Assembly (NCBI RefSeq): GCF_900142995.1
Contig: NZ_FRCR01000001.1
Coordinates: 124,001-188,000 of the forward strand
Origin: Caldanaerovirga acetigignens
Lineage (GTDB): Bacteria > Bacillota > Thermosediminibacteria > Thermosediminibacterales > Thermosediminibacteraceae
Reading direction: 5' to 3'
Length of the DNA: 64,000 nucleotides
Below are positions 26,598-33,831 of the stretch, piece by piece. Made by a program: the position numbers and the translations under genes. The notes beneath the pieces are model-generated. The model had not been told where the DNA came from. It searched no databases and saw only the letters and a program-made list of their open reading frames with translations. Each line of letters begins with the position of its first letter. Position 1 is the first letter of the stretch.

Positions 26598-26650
26598 CTA
26601 CCCTTCCTAAGGGAAACCCGGACGTAAAACTATGGATAGGAAGGGGGTAG
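26598..26650 (+). promoter_or_regulatory. Long leader hairpin upstream of spoIVA
   Basis: CTACCCTTCCTA (26598-26609) pairs with TAGGAAGGGGGTAG (26637-26650), twelve pairs with a two-G bulge, around a 27-nt interior containing GGGAAACCCGGACG. It starts about 17 nt after the expected start point and ends 12 nt before the ribosome site AGGAGGGG. It has no T tract, so it is not a terminator. A stabilising 5' structure or a sensor is possible. Confidence 0.55.
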
Positions 26651-26675
26651 ATAAGTTTACTAAGGAGGGGAAACC

Positions 26676-28154
26676 GTGGAAAGATTTGACTTATTTAAAG
26701 ACATTGCGGAAAGAACTGGCGGCGATATCTATATAGGTGTGGTAGGGCCTGTAAGGGCGGGTAAGTCTACTTTCGTAAAGAGGTTCATGGAGTTGCTCGT
26801 AATTCCCAACATCCAGGATCCTAATGCAAAAAGCAGGACGAAAGATGAGCTACCCCAAAGTGGAGCTGGAAGGATGATAACCACAGCAGAGCCTAAATTC
26901 ATTCCAAGCCAGGCGGTGGAGATAACTTTTAAAGATAATATCAAGTTTCGGGTGCGATTGGTGGACAATGTCGGATATTCCGTAAGGGGCGCTATTGGCT
27001 ACGAAGATGAAAACGGTCCGAGGATGGTATCTACGCCGTGGTTCGCTGAAGAAATACCTTTTCAGGAAGCTGCGGAAATCGGTACCCGAAAAGTTATTGA
27101 GGAACACTCCACAATAGGTATAGTGGTGACTACAGACGGAACAATAACAGAAATCTCCAGGGAAAATTACGTTCAGGCTGAAGAAAGAGTGGTAAGCGAA
27201 CTGAAAGAAATCGGTAAACCATTTGTAATTGTGCTGAACTCTGCTGAACCAACTGATAAAAAAACTCGCGATCTCAAAGAAGCGCTAGAAGTAAAATACG
27301 ATGTTCCGGTAATTCCCCTTAACTGCCAAGAAATGACTCAGGAGGATGTTTTTGCTCTTCTTGAGGAAATCCTGTTAGAGTTCCCATTGGTAGAAATTAA
27401 CATACATATCCCGAAATGGATAGATGCTTTGGGAAAGGAACACTATTTGAGAAAGAAATTTGAAGAAACAGTAAAAGAAAAAATAAAAGATGTAAATAGA
27501 GTCAGGGATATAAATAAAGTGGCTTTGTCCTTAAAAGAAAGTGATTTTGTTGAGCAAGTAAAAATAAAAGAGATGAATTTGGGAATTGGAATAGCTGAAG
27601 TATTATTGGAAGCGAAAAGAGAACTATTTTACAAAGTATTAAGTGAAATTTCAGGGCTAACCATAGAAGGAGAGCACCATCTTATACCGCTGATAAAAGA
27701 TTTAGTGGATGCAAAAAGAGAATACGACAAAGTAGCAAAAGCATTGGATGACGTAAAAAGGATAGGATACGGAATAGTTCCACCTCAATTAGATGAACTG
27801 ACGTTAGAAGAGCCTGAAGTTATAAGGCAAGGTTCTAAATTCGGAGTAAGAATAAGGGCCATTGCCCCTTCAATCCACATGATAAGAGCGGATATTCAAA
27901 CAGAACTCTCACCTATTATTGGAACTGAAAAGCAAAGTGAAGAACTTATTAATTATTTAATGAGCGAATTCGAGAATGATCCAGCAAAAATTTGGCAGAC
28001 AAATATTTTTGGGAAATCATTGCGAGATTTAGTGCGGGAAGGCATACAAAATAAACTCATTCATATGCCCGAATCGGCCCAGGCTAAATTGCAGGAAACA
28101 TTGCAGCGCATCGTAAACGAAGGGAGCGGAAGCCTTATATGCATAATCCTTTAA
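26676..28154 (+). CDS. spoIVA: SpoIVA, spore coat basement-layer ATPase
   Basis: SpoIVA polymerises with ATP hydrolysis on the outer forespore membrane, held there by SpoVM, and forms the coat platform. It is 492 residues, the usual length. The Walker A loop GPVRAGKSTFVKR has Lys30; the Walker-B-like VDNVGYSVRGA is near 90 and a STIGIVVTTDGTI switch near 147. The middle and C-terminal alpha-helical domain ends GSGSLICIIL. GTG start with AGGAGGGG seven bases upstream. Its partner SpoVM is encoded at 53286. Confidence 0.97.
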   Translation: MERFDLFKDIAERTGGDIYIGVVGPVRAGKSTFVKRFMELLVIPNIQDPNAKSRTKDELPQSGAGRMITTAEPKFIPSQAVEITFKDNIKFRVRLVDNVGYSVRGAIGYEDENGPRMVSTPWFAEEIPFQEAAEIGTRKVIEEHSTIGIVVTTDGTITEISRENYVQAEERVVSELKEIGKPFVIVLNSAEPTDKKTRDLKEALEVKYDVPVIPLNCQEMTQEDVFALLEEILLEFPLVEINIHIPKWIDALGKEHYLRKKFEETVKEKIKDVNRVRDINKVALSLKESDFVEQVKIKEMNLGIGIAEVLLEAKRELFYKVLSEISGLTIEGEHHLIPLIKDLVDAKREYDKVAKALDDVKRIGYGIVPPQLDELTLEEPEVIRQGSKFGVRIRAIAPSIHMIRADIQTELSPIIGTEKQSEELINYLMSEFENDPAKIWQTNIFGKSLRDLVREGIQNKLIHMPESAQAKLQETLQRIVNEGSGSLICIIL

Positions 28155-28172
28155 AAAATTTTCTGTCGGGGG

Positions 28173-28201
28173 TTGAAAATATCTACCTCATGCTTTATAA
28201 T
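28173..28201 (+). promoter_or_regulatory. SigA-type promoter of tRNA-Pro
   Basis: TTGAAA (28173-28178) and TATAAT (28196-28201) with exactly 17 bp between; the expected start lies about 16 nt ahead of the tRNA. Confidence 0.8.
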
Positions 28202-28223
28202 ATAAAGTGAAATCGGACAGTGT

Positions 28224-28300
28224 CTGGGTGTGGCGCAGCTTGGTAGCGCGCTAGAATGGGGTTCTAGAGGTCGGGGGTTCAAGTCCCCCCACTCAGACCA
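28224..28300 (+). tRNA. tRNA-Pro (anticodon GGG)
   Basis: A 77-nt cloverleaf. Acceptor CTGGGTG pairs with CACTCAG, the D arm is GCGC/GCGC, the anticodon stem is CTAGA/TCTAG around loop ATGGGGT (anticodon GGG), the T arm is GGGGG-TTCAAGT-CCCCC, and the discriminator A with encoded CCA ends at 28300. The C1-G72 pair is typical of bacterial tRNA-Pro. It reads CCC and CCU codons. It stands alone, with its own promoter and terminator. Confidence 0.95.
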
Positions 28301-28311
28301 TTAAGAAAGCA

Positions 28312-28346
28312 AACGTGGAGCGACATAAGCTCTGCGTTATTTTTTT
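28312..28346 (+). terminator. Terminator after tRNA-Pro
   Basis: AACG/CGTT and GAGC/GCTC pair with a TG/TG internal mismatch and a seven-base loop, then seven T (28340-28346). Confidence 0.78.
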
Positions 28347-28391
28347 GTATGAAATACCAATTATTGTCTATCGAGGACGGATACTAAAAAT

Positions 28392-28556
28392 ATGAACAGA
28401 TATTTATTAAAACAAAGGAGACAGGGGAAAAGCAAGGCGGGTTATGGGTCAATCGGTTTTATTTTCGGTGGACTAGGCTTTCCCAGGTTGAAAGTGGTGG
28501 GAGCCGGGATTTCGTCGTTCATTTCGCGCTTAGCAGAAGCTATATGGCTTATTTAG
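28392..28556 (+). CDS. Possible 54-residue ORF between tRNA-Pro and the HlyD-like gene
   Basis: An ATG-TAG frame of 54 codons: a very basic N-terminus (YLLKQRRQGKSKAGYG) followed by a glycine-rich, mildly hydrophobic stretch (IGFIFGGLGFP, VVGAGISSFISRLAEAIWLI). No ribosome site precedes the ATG, and AGGAGACAGG lies inside the frame too far from any later start. It fills most of an otherwise gene-free gap of about 370 nt. I recognise no family. It may be chance, a diverged small membrane peptide or a relic. Confidence 0.3.
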   Translation: MNRYLLKQRRQGKSKAGYGSIGFIFGGLGFPRLKVVGAGISSFISRLAEAIWLI

Positions 28557-28588
28557 GTGATGTACACAATCAGATTTAAAGGAGGACA

Positions 28589-28672
28589 GTGGAAAAGTAT
28601 AAAAGTTTAGGGATTTCTCCTTCCAATTTTCTTACAAAATGGAAGGATTCTTCTATTTTTTGGAGAAGATAA
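28589..28672 (+). CDS. Possible 27-residue leader ORF before the HlyD-like gene
   Basis: GTG 28589 follows a full AAAGGAGG (28578-28585) by three bases and opens 27 codons (MEKYKSLGISPSN...SIFWRR), ending TAA 5 nt before the ATG of the HlyD-like gene. The weak ribosome site of that gene (GGAGAAG) lies in its last codons. An imperfect hairpin (28619-28646) lies inside it. The arrangement looks like a leader peptide or translational coupler, but similarity of the peptide to known leaders is not evident. Confidence 0.45.
   Translation: MEKYKSLGISPSNFLTKWKDSSIFWRR
28619..28646 (+). repeat. Imperfect inverted repeat in the HlyD leader
   Basis: CCTTCCAATTTT (28619-28630) is complementary to AAAATGGAAGG (28636-28646) apart from one missing base, with a five-base loop. 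A T-rich stretch follows some ten bases later, so attenuation is conceivable. Confidence 0.5.
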
Positions 28673-28677
28673 AAAAT

Positions 28678-29763
28678 ATGGTGAAGGGGATGAAGAGGAA
28701 GACCTATTCGAAAGTCGTGGAATTGAGGTCGAGGAAAATTCGAAAAAAGCGCCGGATTCTTTTACCGCTGACGGTGTTGTTCTTGTGCCTTGCAGTTTTA
28801 TGTATTTTAGAGTGTGCCCGTGATGACATATATATAGCCAAGGAAAGCACGGTGAAAGAAATTATTTCAAGTGAAGCCGTTATTGTTAAAAACGAAAGGG
28901 TGATAAACGCACCGGCCGAAGGCAAGATAGAGCTAATGGTCAAAGCGGGAGAAAGGGTGAGGGTGAATGCCCCTCTTTTTAAAGTGGTCGCCGATGTAGA
29001 CAAAAAGCAGTTGCTCGAAAGAGAGATGGATGAACTTAAAAGGAAATTGGAAAATATAAAAAAGGCCGGAAACGATTTAAAGCTGCAAAACGAAGCGGCT
29101 ATAGAGATGATAGAAAAAAGTATCAAACTGCAGGAAAAGAAGTTGCAAGAGGTGGAATCTACGATCTTTTCGCCAATGGCAGGAGTTATCAGCTTTAATG
29201 TAGACGGATATGAATACCTTTTGGTGCCCGAAAAAGTAAGCAGTTTGGACTATGAAGATATAGAAAATATAAAAGCTACTGGGAGTGAGCAGACGTTTCA
29301 AGAAATAGTAAAAACAAACCAAGCTGTAATGAAGATTGTCGATAGCTTAACCCTGGAAGTTGTGGCTAAGTGGGATGGTCCAAATTTAAAGATAGGTGAA
29401 AAATACACTATTAGGTTTCCAGAGCATGACCTGGAAATAAAAACTAGACTGAGAGAGCTTAGCGAGACTAAAAAGACGGCTGTATTTTCTGTTCAAGAAG
29501 TGCCTTTCGAGCTGCTAGATAAAAGAAAATCTCGTGTCGAAATTGTGGTACGGACACATAATGGTATAGGCGTTCCGGTTTCAGCTTTAGTAGACGATAA
29601 AGGGCAAGAAGGTGTACTTTTATTTTTTGATGGAAAGCTGATTTTCAAACCAGTAAAGGTAATAGCGAAGGACGATAAAAACGCTATTGTGGAAGGCGTA
29701 AAACTCGGAGACAGAGTTGTAGTAAAGAGGGGATTGATATGGAGTTTATTAAGAAGAATATAG
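28678..29763 (+). CDS. HlyD-like membrane-fusion/adaptor protein
   Basis: A 361-residue protein: strongly basic cytoplasmic N-terminus, one membrane helix (about 29-48, LLPLTVLFLCLAVLCILE), a biotinyl-lipoyl-like half (VINAPAEGKIELMVKAGERV), a coiled coil (about 105-145), the second half (TIFSPMAGVISFNVDG) and beta-barrel segments to the end. HlyD-like proteins normally join an exporter, but no ABC or RND partner is in view. I choose ATG 28678 because GGAGAAG precedes it, though at a long 12-nt gap. ATG 28639 lies inside a hairpin without a ribosome site. Orthologues next to ylmE-sepF suggest an envelope or division role. Confidence 0.78.
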   Translation: MVKGMKRKTYSKVVELRSRKIRKKRRILLPLTVLFLCLAVLCILECARDDIYIAKESTVKEIISSEAVIVKNERVINAPAEGKIELMVKAGERVRVNAPLFKVVADVDKKQLLEREMDELKRKLENIKKAGNDLKLQNEAAIEMIEKSIKLQEKKLQEVESTIFSPMAGVISFNVDGYEYLLVPEKVSSLDYEDIENIKATGSEQTFQEIVKTNQAVMKIVDSLTLEVVAKWDGPNLKIGEKYTIRFPEHDLEIKTRLRELSETKKTAVFSVQEVPFELLDKRKSRVEIVVRTHNGIGVPVSALVDDKGQEGVLLFFDGKLIFKPVKVIAKDDKNAIVEGVKLGDRVVVKRGLIWSLLRRI

Positions 29764-30428
29764 AAACGTTGAGGTTGAGGGTTAAGGAGGCGGCTGAAAA
29801 ATCGGGCCGCCGGGAGGAAGATATAAAGATAGTTGCGGTAACTAAGACGGTTATGCCTGAAACAATCCAGGTGGCCGTCGATTATGGACTTACAATTTTA
29901 GGGGAAAACCGAGTTCAGGAAGCTCAGAGGAAAATAGGATTGGTAAAAGGCGACGTCAGTTGGCACATGATAGGACATTTGCAAAAAAATAAAGCTAAGT
30001 ATGCGGTAAGACTTTTCTCCATGATTCAGTCGGTGGACAGCTACGAACTTGCAGTTGAGATCGATAAAAGGGCGGGTAAGCTCGGGAAGGTCATGGATGT
30101 GCTGGTTCAGGTAAACATCGGCAAAGAGGAAACCAAATTTGGAGCGGAATACGAGGAAACCCCAGAGTTAATAAAGAAGATATCAGAACTAGAGAACATC
30201 AGGGTAAAAGGTTTGATGGCCATAGCACCTTTTAAAGAGGACCCTGAAGACGTAAGGCCGTTTTTCAAAAAAATGAGGGAATTATTTTTGAAATTGAAGG
30301 ATTTACGCTTAAAAAATGTAGAAATGGAATTTTTATCAATGGGTATGACCCATGATTTTCATGTGGCCATAGAAGAGGGGGCAAACATGATAAGAATAGG
30401 GAGCGGTATTTTCGGACCGAGAATCTAG
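29739..30428 (+). CDS. ylmE: YggS/YlmE family PLP homeostasis protein
   Basis: A 229-residue alanine-racemase-fold protein that binds pyridoxal phosphate; the PLP lysine is in KIVAVTKTV near 35 and the phosphate-binding end is GMTHDFHVAIEEGANMIRIG near 204-223. Family members buffer PLP rather than catalysing a known reaction. The ATG overlaps the end of the HlyD-like gene by 25 nt, with AGAGGGG inside that gene. It is followed by sepF as in the Bacillus ylmDEFGH region. Confidence 0.94.
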   Translation: MEFIKKNIETLRLRVKEAAEKSGRREEDIKIVAVTKTVMPETIQVAVDYGLTILGENRVQEAQRKIGLVKGDVSWHMIGHLQKNKAKYAVRLFSMIQSVDSYELAVEIDKRAGKLGKVMDVLVQVNIGKEETKFGAEYEETPELIKKISELENIRVKGLMAIAPFKEDPEDVRPFFKKMRELFLKLKDLRLKNVEMEFLSMGMTHDFHVAIEEGANMIRIGSGIFGPRI

Positions 30429-30445
30429 GGTGAGGAGGTATAAAA

Positions 30446-30874
30446 ATGGCCAGCAACAAATTGTGGAATAAGATACTTTATTTCCTGGGAATAGAAGACG
30501 AGGAGCCGCCTGTGCACCAGTATGAAGACCCCCTTGGCATGCCTGCAAGACCCGAAAGAGGGAGGATTATAAATATTCATCAGATACCGAAGAACAGGGT
30601 GACGGTTTTCAAACCCACCTGTTTCGATGAAGTAAGGGAGATTTCGGAGGAGTTGAAAAACCGCAGGGCGGTCATAGTTAACCTGGAGGGACTGGATAAG
30701 GAGACGGGACGGCGCATACTGGATTTTTTAAGCGGCAGCGTCTTTGTATTAGACGGAACAGTGAAGAAAGTCGGAAGCGGCACTTTTGTCTTTGCGCCGA
30801 ACAACGTGGATATAACAGGTTTTAACATCGACGAGATGGAATCCGGAAAAGAAAAGCCTATTTTTAAAGTTTGA
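30446..30874 (+). CDS. sepF: SepF, FtsZ membrane anchor
   Basis: SepF binds the FtsZ C-terminus and the membrane and aligns Z-ring filaments. The 142-residue protein starts with an amphipathic helix (LWNKILYFLGIEDEE). After a linker comes the SepF/DUF552 domain (about 55-135) with EVREISEELKNRRAVIVNLE, RILDFLSGSVFVLDGTV and TFVFAPNNVDI. ATG start behind GAGGAGG. It is 17 nt after ylmE and adjoins ylmG and divIVA, the standard order. Confidence 0.95.
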   Translation: MASNKLWNKILYFLGIEDEEPPVHQYEDPLGMPARPERGRIINIHQIPKNRVTVFKPTCFDEVREISEELKNRRAVIVNLEGLDKETGRRILDFLSGSVFVLDGTVKKVGSGTFVFAPNNVDITGFNIDEMESGKEKPIFKV

Positions 30875-30894
30875 TGCTGAGGAGGTTAAAGCCT

Positions 30895-31176
30895 TTGTTG
30901 ATAATCAGAACGATAGACTTGTTTTTCAGATTTATGGAATTTTTAATCATCGTAAGAGTATTCATGAGTTGGCTACCTAGAGCGGAGTATTGGCCAATTT
31001 ATAGATTCGTCTATCAAGTTACTGAACCTCTCCTTGCTCCTTTCAGGCATTTATTTTTTAGATTTTTACCCCCGAGAGGAGGTTTTTATATTGATTTTTC
31101 ACCCGTTTTTGCGCTTATTACCATGAATATTGTAAAAAATGTGGCAGTGGCGCTTTTGTTGAAGGTGATATATTAA
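30895..31176 (+). CDS. ylmG: YlmG/YggT family membrane protein
   Basis: A 93-residue protein with two hydrophobic helices (about 5-24 and 68-90) linked by the family segment VFMSWLPRAEYWPIYRFVYQ, TEPLLAPFRHL and GFYIDFSPVFALI. YggT proteins lie next to sepF in Gram-positives and in cyanobacteria/chloroplasts, where they affect nucleoid or division. TTG 30895 follows GAGGAGG by about eight bases. In-frame ATGs at 30871/30874 precede that site and overlap the sepF stop. Confidence 0.9.
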   Translation: MLIIRTIDLFFRFMEFLIIVRVFMSWLPRAEYWPIYRFVYQVTEPLLAPFRHLFFRFLPPRGGFYIDFSPVFALITMNIVKNVAVALLLKVIY

Positions 31177-31199
31177 ATCACAGGATAGGGGTGATAAAA

Positions 31200-31763
31200 A
31201 TGACCTTGACTCCACTGGACATTCAAAAAAAGGAATTCAGAAAATCTTTCAGGGGGTACAGCGAGGAAGAGGTTAAGGATTTTTTAGAAAAAGTAACTCA
31301 AAGTTATGAGAAATTATATAGGGAAAATCAAGAGTTAAAAGAAGAAATAAAGTTTTTGAGGGAAAAACTCAAAGAATATCAAGAGCTGGAAACCACGCTT
31401 AAAAAAGCTATTATCCTTGCAGAAAAAGCTGCCGAAGACTTAAAAAGGAACGCGGAACGGGAAAAGGAACTGATTATAAAGGACGCCCGAGTTAAGGCTG
31501 AGGAAATGCTTGCGAAAGCTAAAATGCGATGCGATGTGTTAAGTGAACGGTACGAAGAAATAAAGGCTCAATTTCAACTCTTCAAGACGAGGTTTTTAAA
31601 TTTTTTACAGTCGCAAATAGACCTCATCAATTCTGCGGGGTTGGATGGCGAAGATTATGTAAAAGAAGCAGCAGCCGGGCATGATTTTGAAGGAGAAGAA
31701 GGAGGGGAAAACGGCGATGGCGGAGGAAAAGAGGCTGTCGGTGGTGGGGATAATAGTTTATGA
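31200..31763 (+). CDS. divIVA: DivIVA, pole/septum coiled-coil protein
   Basis: DivIVA binds curved membrane at poles and septum. Its N-terminal lipid-binding domain is visible (TLTPLDIQKKEFRKSFRGY, EEEVKDFLEKV, residues 1-38), then a long coiled coil (about 40-140), then a glycine/acid-rich tail (about 155-187). ATG 31200 follows GGGGTGA. The last 47 nt overlap the next gene in another frame, which may explain the odd glycine-rich tail. 187 residues. Confidence 0.93.
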   Translation: MTLTPLDIQKKEFRKSFRGYSEEEVKDFLEKVTQSYEKLYRENQELKEEIKFLREKLKEYQELETTLKKAIILAEKAAEDLKRNAEREKELIIKDARVKAEEMLAKAKMRCDVLSERYEEIKAQFQLFKTRFLNFLQSQIDLINSAGLDGEDYVKEAAAGHDFEGEEGGENGDGGGKEAVGGGDNSL

Positions 31764-31968
31764 GAGGGAAAAATCCGCCGCGAAGGTGAACGAGATATTG
31801 TCGAAATTCGGCGACATGATAGTAGGCCGAATGGGCATACCATACAAGGAAAGGGGAATTTCAGTCATCGCGCTTATTGTCGATGCGACCACCGATGAGC
31901 TTGGCGCACTCACTGGAAAGTTGGGTCAGGTTCCGGGAGTAAAGGTAAAATCCGCGGTGACGGCTTGA
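31717..31968 (+). CDS. TM1266 family regulator (iron-only hydrogenase system type)
   Basis: An 83-residue small ACT/NikR-C-like protein: RLSVVGIIVYEREKSAAKVN, FGDMIVGRMGIPYKERGISV, VIALIVDATTDELGALTGKL, PGVKVKSAVT. The family (TM1266/TIGR03959) is annotated as a regulator next to hydrogenase maturation genes, but none lie here. ATG 31717 follows GGAGGGG and lies inside the divIVA end (47-nt overlap). It probably responds to a ligand, which is unknown. Confidence 0.82.
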   Translation: MAEEKRLSVVGIIVYEREKSAAKVNEILSKFGDMIVGRMGIPYKERGISVIALIVDATTDELGALTGKLGQVPGVKVKSAVTA

Positions 31969-31997
31969 AGATTGTGGATTTAAATTGACTGAAAGGG

Positions 31998-32702
31998 ATG
32001 GTTCATATAATAGGGATAATAGGCGCTTTAGATAAAGAAGTAGTCCTTTTATGTGAAAAGCTGGAAAAAACAAGGACCGTACAGAGGGCAGCTTTAACTT
32101 TTCATCAAGGCATCCTGCAAGGGAAAGAAGTCGTCGTAGTAAAAAGCGGTGTTGGGAAAGTCAATGCGGCTTTGTGCACCCAGCTTTTAATAGACTATTT
32201 TCGGCCGAATGTAATTTTATGTACCGGTGTGGCAGGGGCTTTGAGGGAAGAACTGGATATTGGAGATGTAGTAATATCTACCGAGGTAGCTCAACATGAT
32301 GTGGATGGTACGGTTTTCGGTCACGAACTCGGTGAAATCCCGAATCTAGGGGTCAAATTTTTCAAGGCTGACGAGAACCTGGTGGAAATTGCCTGGGAAG
32401 TAGCCCGCCAAACCTTAAAAGGGAAAAAAGCAGTTAAGGGGAGAATATTGAGCGGTGATCAGTTTATATGCAGCGCTGAGAGAGTAAAATATTTGAGAGA
32501 TGTCTTCGACGGCTCCTGTGTGGAGATGGAGGGAGGAGCCATCGGACATGTATGCTACGTAAATGATGTACCTTTTGTCGTGATAAGATCCATATCGGAC
32601 AGAGCTGACGATAAGGCTGTTGTGGTGTACGAAGAATTCTCAGAAGCAGCGGCCAAAAATTCTTCGAATATAATTATAGGGATCTTGGATAATTTGAAGT
32701 AG
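31998..32702 (+). CDS. mtnN: MTA/SAH nucleosidase
   Basis: A 234-residue nucleoside-phosphorylase-fold hydrolase that splits adenine from 5'-methylthioadenosine and S-adenosylhomocysteine. It starts IGIIGALDKEVVLL with the active-site Glu in the first loop, then SGVGKVNAALCTQLLI, VAGALREELDIGDVVIS, GDQF, VEMEGGAIGHV and the catalytic Asp in SISDRADD. The ATG is close to GAAAGGG (poor spacing); no better in-frame start is visible. About 30 nt separate it from the preceding gene. Confidence 0.92.
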   Translation: MVHIIGIIGALDKEVVLLCEKLEKTRTVQRAALTFHQGILQGKEVVVVKSGVGKVNAALCTQLLIDYFRPNVILCTGVAGALREELDIGDVVISTEVAQHDVDGTVFGHELGEIPNLGVKFFKADENLVEIAWEVARQTLKGKKAVKGRILSGDQFICSAERVKYLRDVFDGSCVEMEGGAIGHVCYVNDVPFVVIRSISDRADDKAVVVYEEFSEAAAKNSSNIIIGILDNLK

Positions 32703-32748
32703 GCATAAAAAAGGTAGAGTTGGTTAAATTAGAATAAGGGGTACCTTA

Positions 32749-33057
32749 ATGTTGATGGAAAGGGAAAGGGAAAACCTCATCCGCGAGTTGAGCTTAAAAA
32801 TCGACGAGCTTTCGGTCAAGATAGAGAAGCTAAACCTCTCGGAATACTTGGAACTGTTTAGGAACCCCAAGAGGCTGCTTTATCTAAATTTTTTGGCCGG
32901 AGTTGCAAGGGGTTTTGGAATGGCGGTGGGGTTCACTTTGCTGGGGGCTTTGGCACTTTACATCCTCCAACGCGTAGTCATACTAAATCTCCCCCTCATA
33001 GGCGATTTCATAGCTGAATTAGTCAGGATAGTGCAGGATGAACTTTCCGTAAAATAA
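32749..33057 (+). CDS. DUF5665 family membrane protein
   Basis: A 102-residue protein: charged amphipathic N-terminal half (residues 1-40), the motif LNLSEYLELFRNPKRLLYLNF, then two hydrophobic segments (about 45-70 and 77-95) with GVARGFGMAVGFTLLGA. This fits the DUF5665 family, common in Clostridia, of unknown function. The ATG follows AAGGGGTACC. The stop overlaps the first base of the next gene's upstream frame, so the pair is likely co-transcribed. Confidence 0.82.
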   Translation: MLMERERENLIRELSLKIDELSVKIEKLNLSEYLELFRNPKRLLYLNFLAGVARGFGMAVGFTLLGALALYILQRVVILNLPLIGDFIAELVRIVQDELSVK

Positions 33058-33077
33058 TGGTGATGAGGAGGATAATC

Positions 33078-33704
33078 TTGGAAAACAAAGAGTACTACCG
33101 TCGGAAGTTGGAGGACTTGAAACGGGAATTGGAGAGCCAAATGTCTACAATAACCAGGAGAGGTTCGGAACCTTTAAAAGAATCGGTTGGGGAACTTTCA
33201 TCGTACGATAACCACACGGCGGACCTGGCGGCTGAAACTTTCGAAAGGGAAAAGGACCTGGGCCTGCGGGATAATACGAAAAGGATGCTGGTGAAAGTGG
33301 AAAGGGCCCTTGGTAAAATTGAGGACGGGAGTTATGGGTTTTGTGAGAAATGCGGCAGCTCGATAGAAAAAGAGCGTTTAAATTTAGTCCCGTACACCAC
33401 CTTATGTGCAAAATGCAGCAAAGAAGAAGAAAAAATTTTCGCGAAGGGGGCAAGACCGGTAGAGGAAGAAGTCTTGAAGTATCCATTCGGGAAAAGTTTT
33501 CGCGACGATTCGGAAAATGTTGGATACGATGGGGAGGATGCGTGGCAGGATGTGGCTAGGTACGGCACAGCCAACACTCCCCAGGATGAACCGGGTTCGG
33601 TTGATTACAAAGAAGCTTATACCGATGGAAGCGAGGAAAGAGGGATAACTGATAAATTGGATAAAGTAATTTATGAAGATGAACCGGGCAAATTGGGAAG
33701 ATAA
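33078..33704 (+). CDS. DksA/TraR zinc-finger family protein (YteA-like)
   Basis: A 208-residue protein: a helical N-terminal part (about 1-85) with SYDNHTADLAAETFEREKDL, then a four-cysteine zinc finger (FCEKCGSSI ... TLCAKC, about 95-115), then an acidic C-terminal region rich in Asp, Glu and Tyr (about 150-208). It matches Firmicute YteA-type proteins with the DksA/TraR C4 motif. Whether it binds RNA polymerase as DksA does is not known. TTG 33078 follows GAGGAGGA. Confidence 0.85.
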   Translation: MENKEYYRRKLEDLKRELESQMSTITRRGSEPLKESVGELSSYDNHTADLAAETFEREKDLGLRDNTKRMLVKVERALGKIEDGSYGFCEKCGSSIEKERLNLVPYTTLCAKCSKEEEKIFAKGARPVEEEVLKYPFGKSFRDDSENVGYDGEDAWQDVARYGTANTPQDEPGSVDYKEAYTDGSEERGITDKLDKVIYEDEPGKLGR

Positions 33705-33731
33705 ATACCCGCAATGGGTATTTATTTTTTT
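33702..33731 (+). terminator. Terminator after the DksA/TraR-type gene
   Basis: TAAATACCC (33702-33710) pairs with GGGTATTTA (33716-33724) across a five-base loop, then seven T. It overlaps the stop codon. Confidence 0.88.
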
Positions 33732-33765
33732 ATCCAGCGCGATTTGCTAGGTAGTAAAGATTTCG

Positions 33766-33794
33766 TTGATGTCAGGAGGGCAGTGGTATATAAT
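33766..33794 (+). promoter_or_regulatory. SigA-type promoter of lspA-rluD-pyrR
   Basis: TTGATG (33766-33771) and TATAAT (33789-33794) with 17 bp between, 38 nt ahead of the lspA start. Confidence 0.7.
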
Positions 33795-33831
33795 TTTTAT
33801 GTAGCAATAAAAGTTTGGAGGTTATAGCGAT

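Noticed and set aside
26605-26650. c-di-GMP-I (GEMM) riboswitch ahead of spoIVA
   Set aside because: Short words look similar, but the hairpin between the two conserved blocks and the second helix with the tetraloop receptor are missing. I keep it only as an unclassified leader structure.
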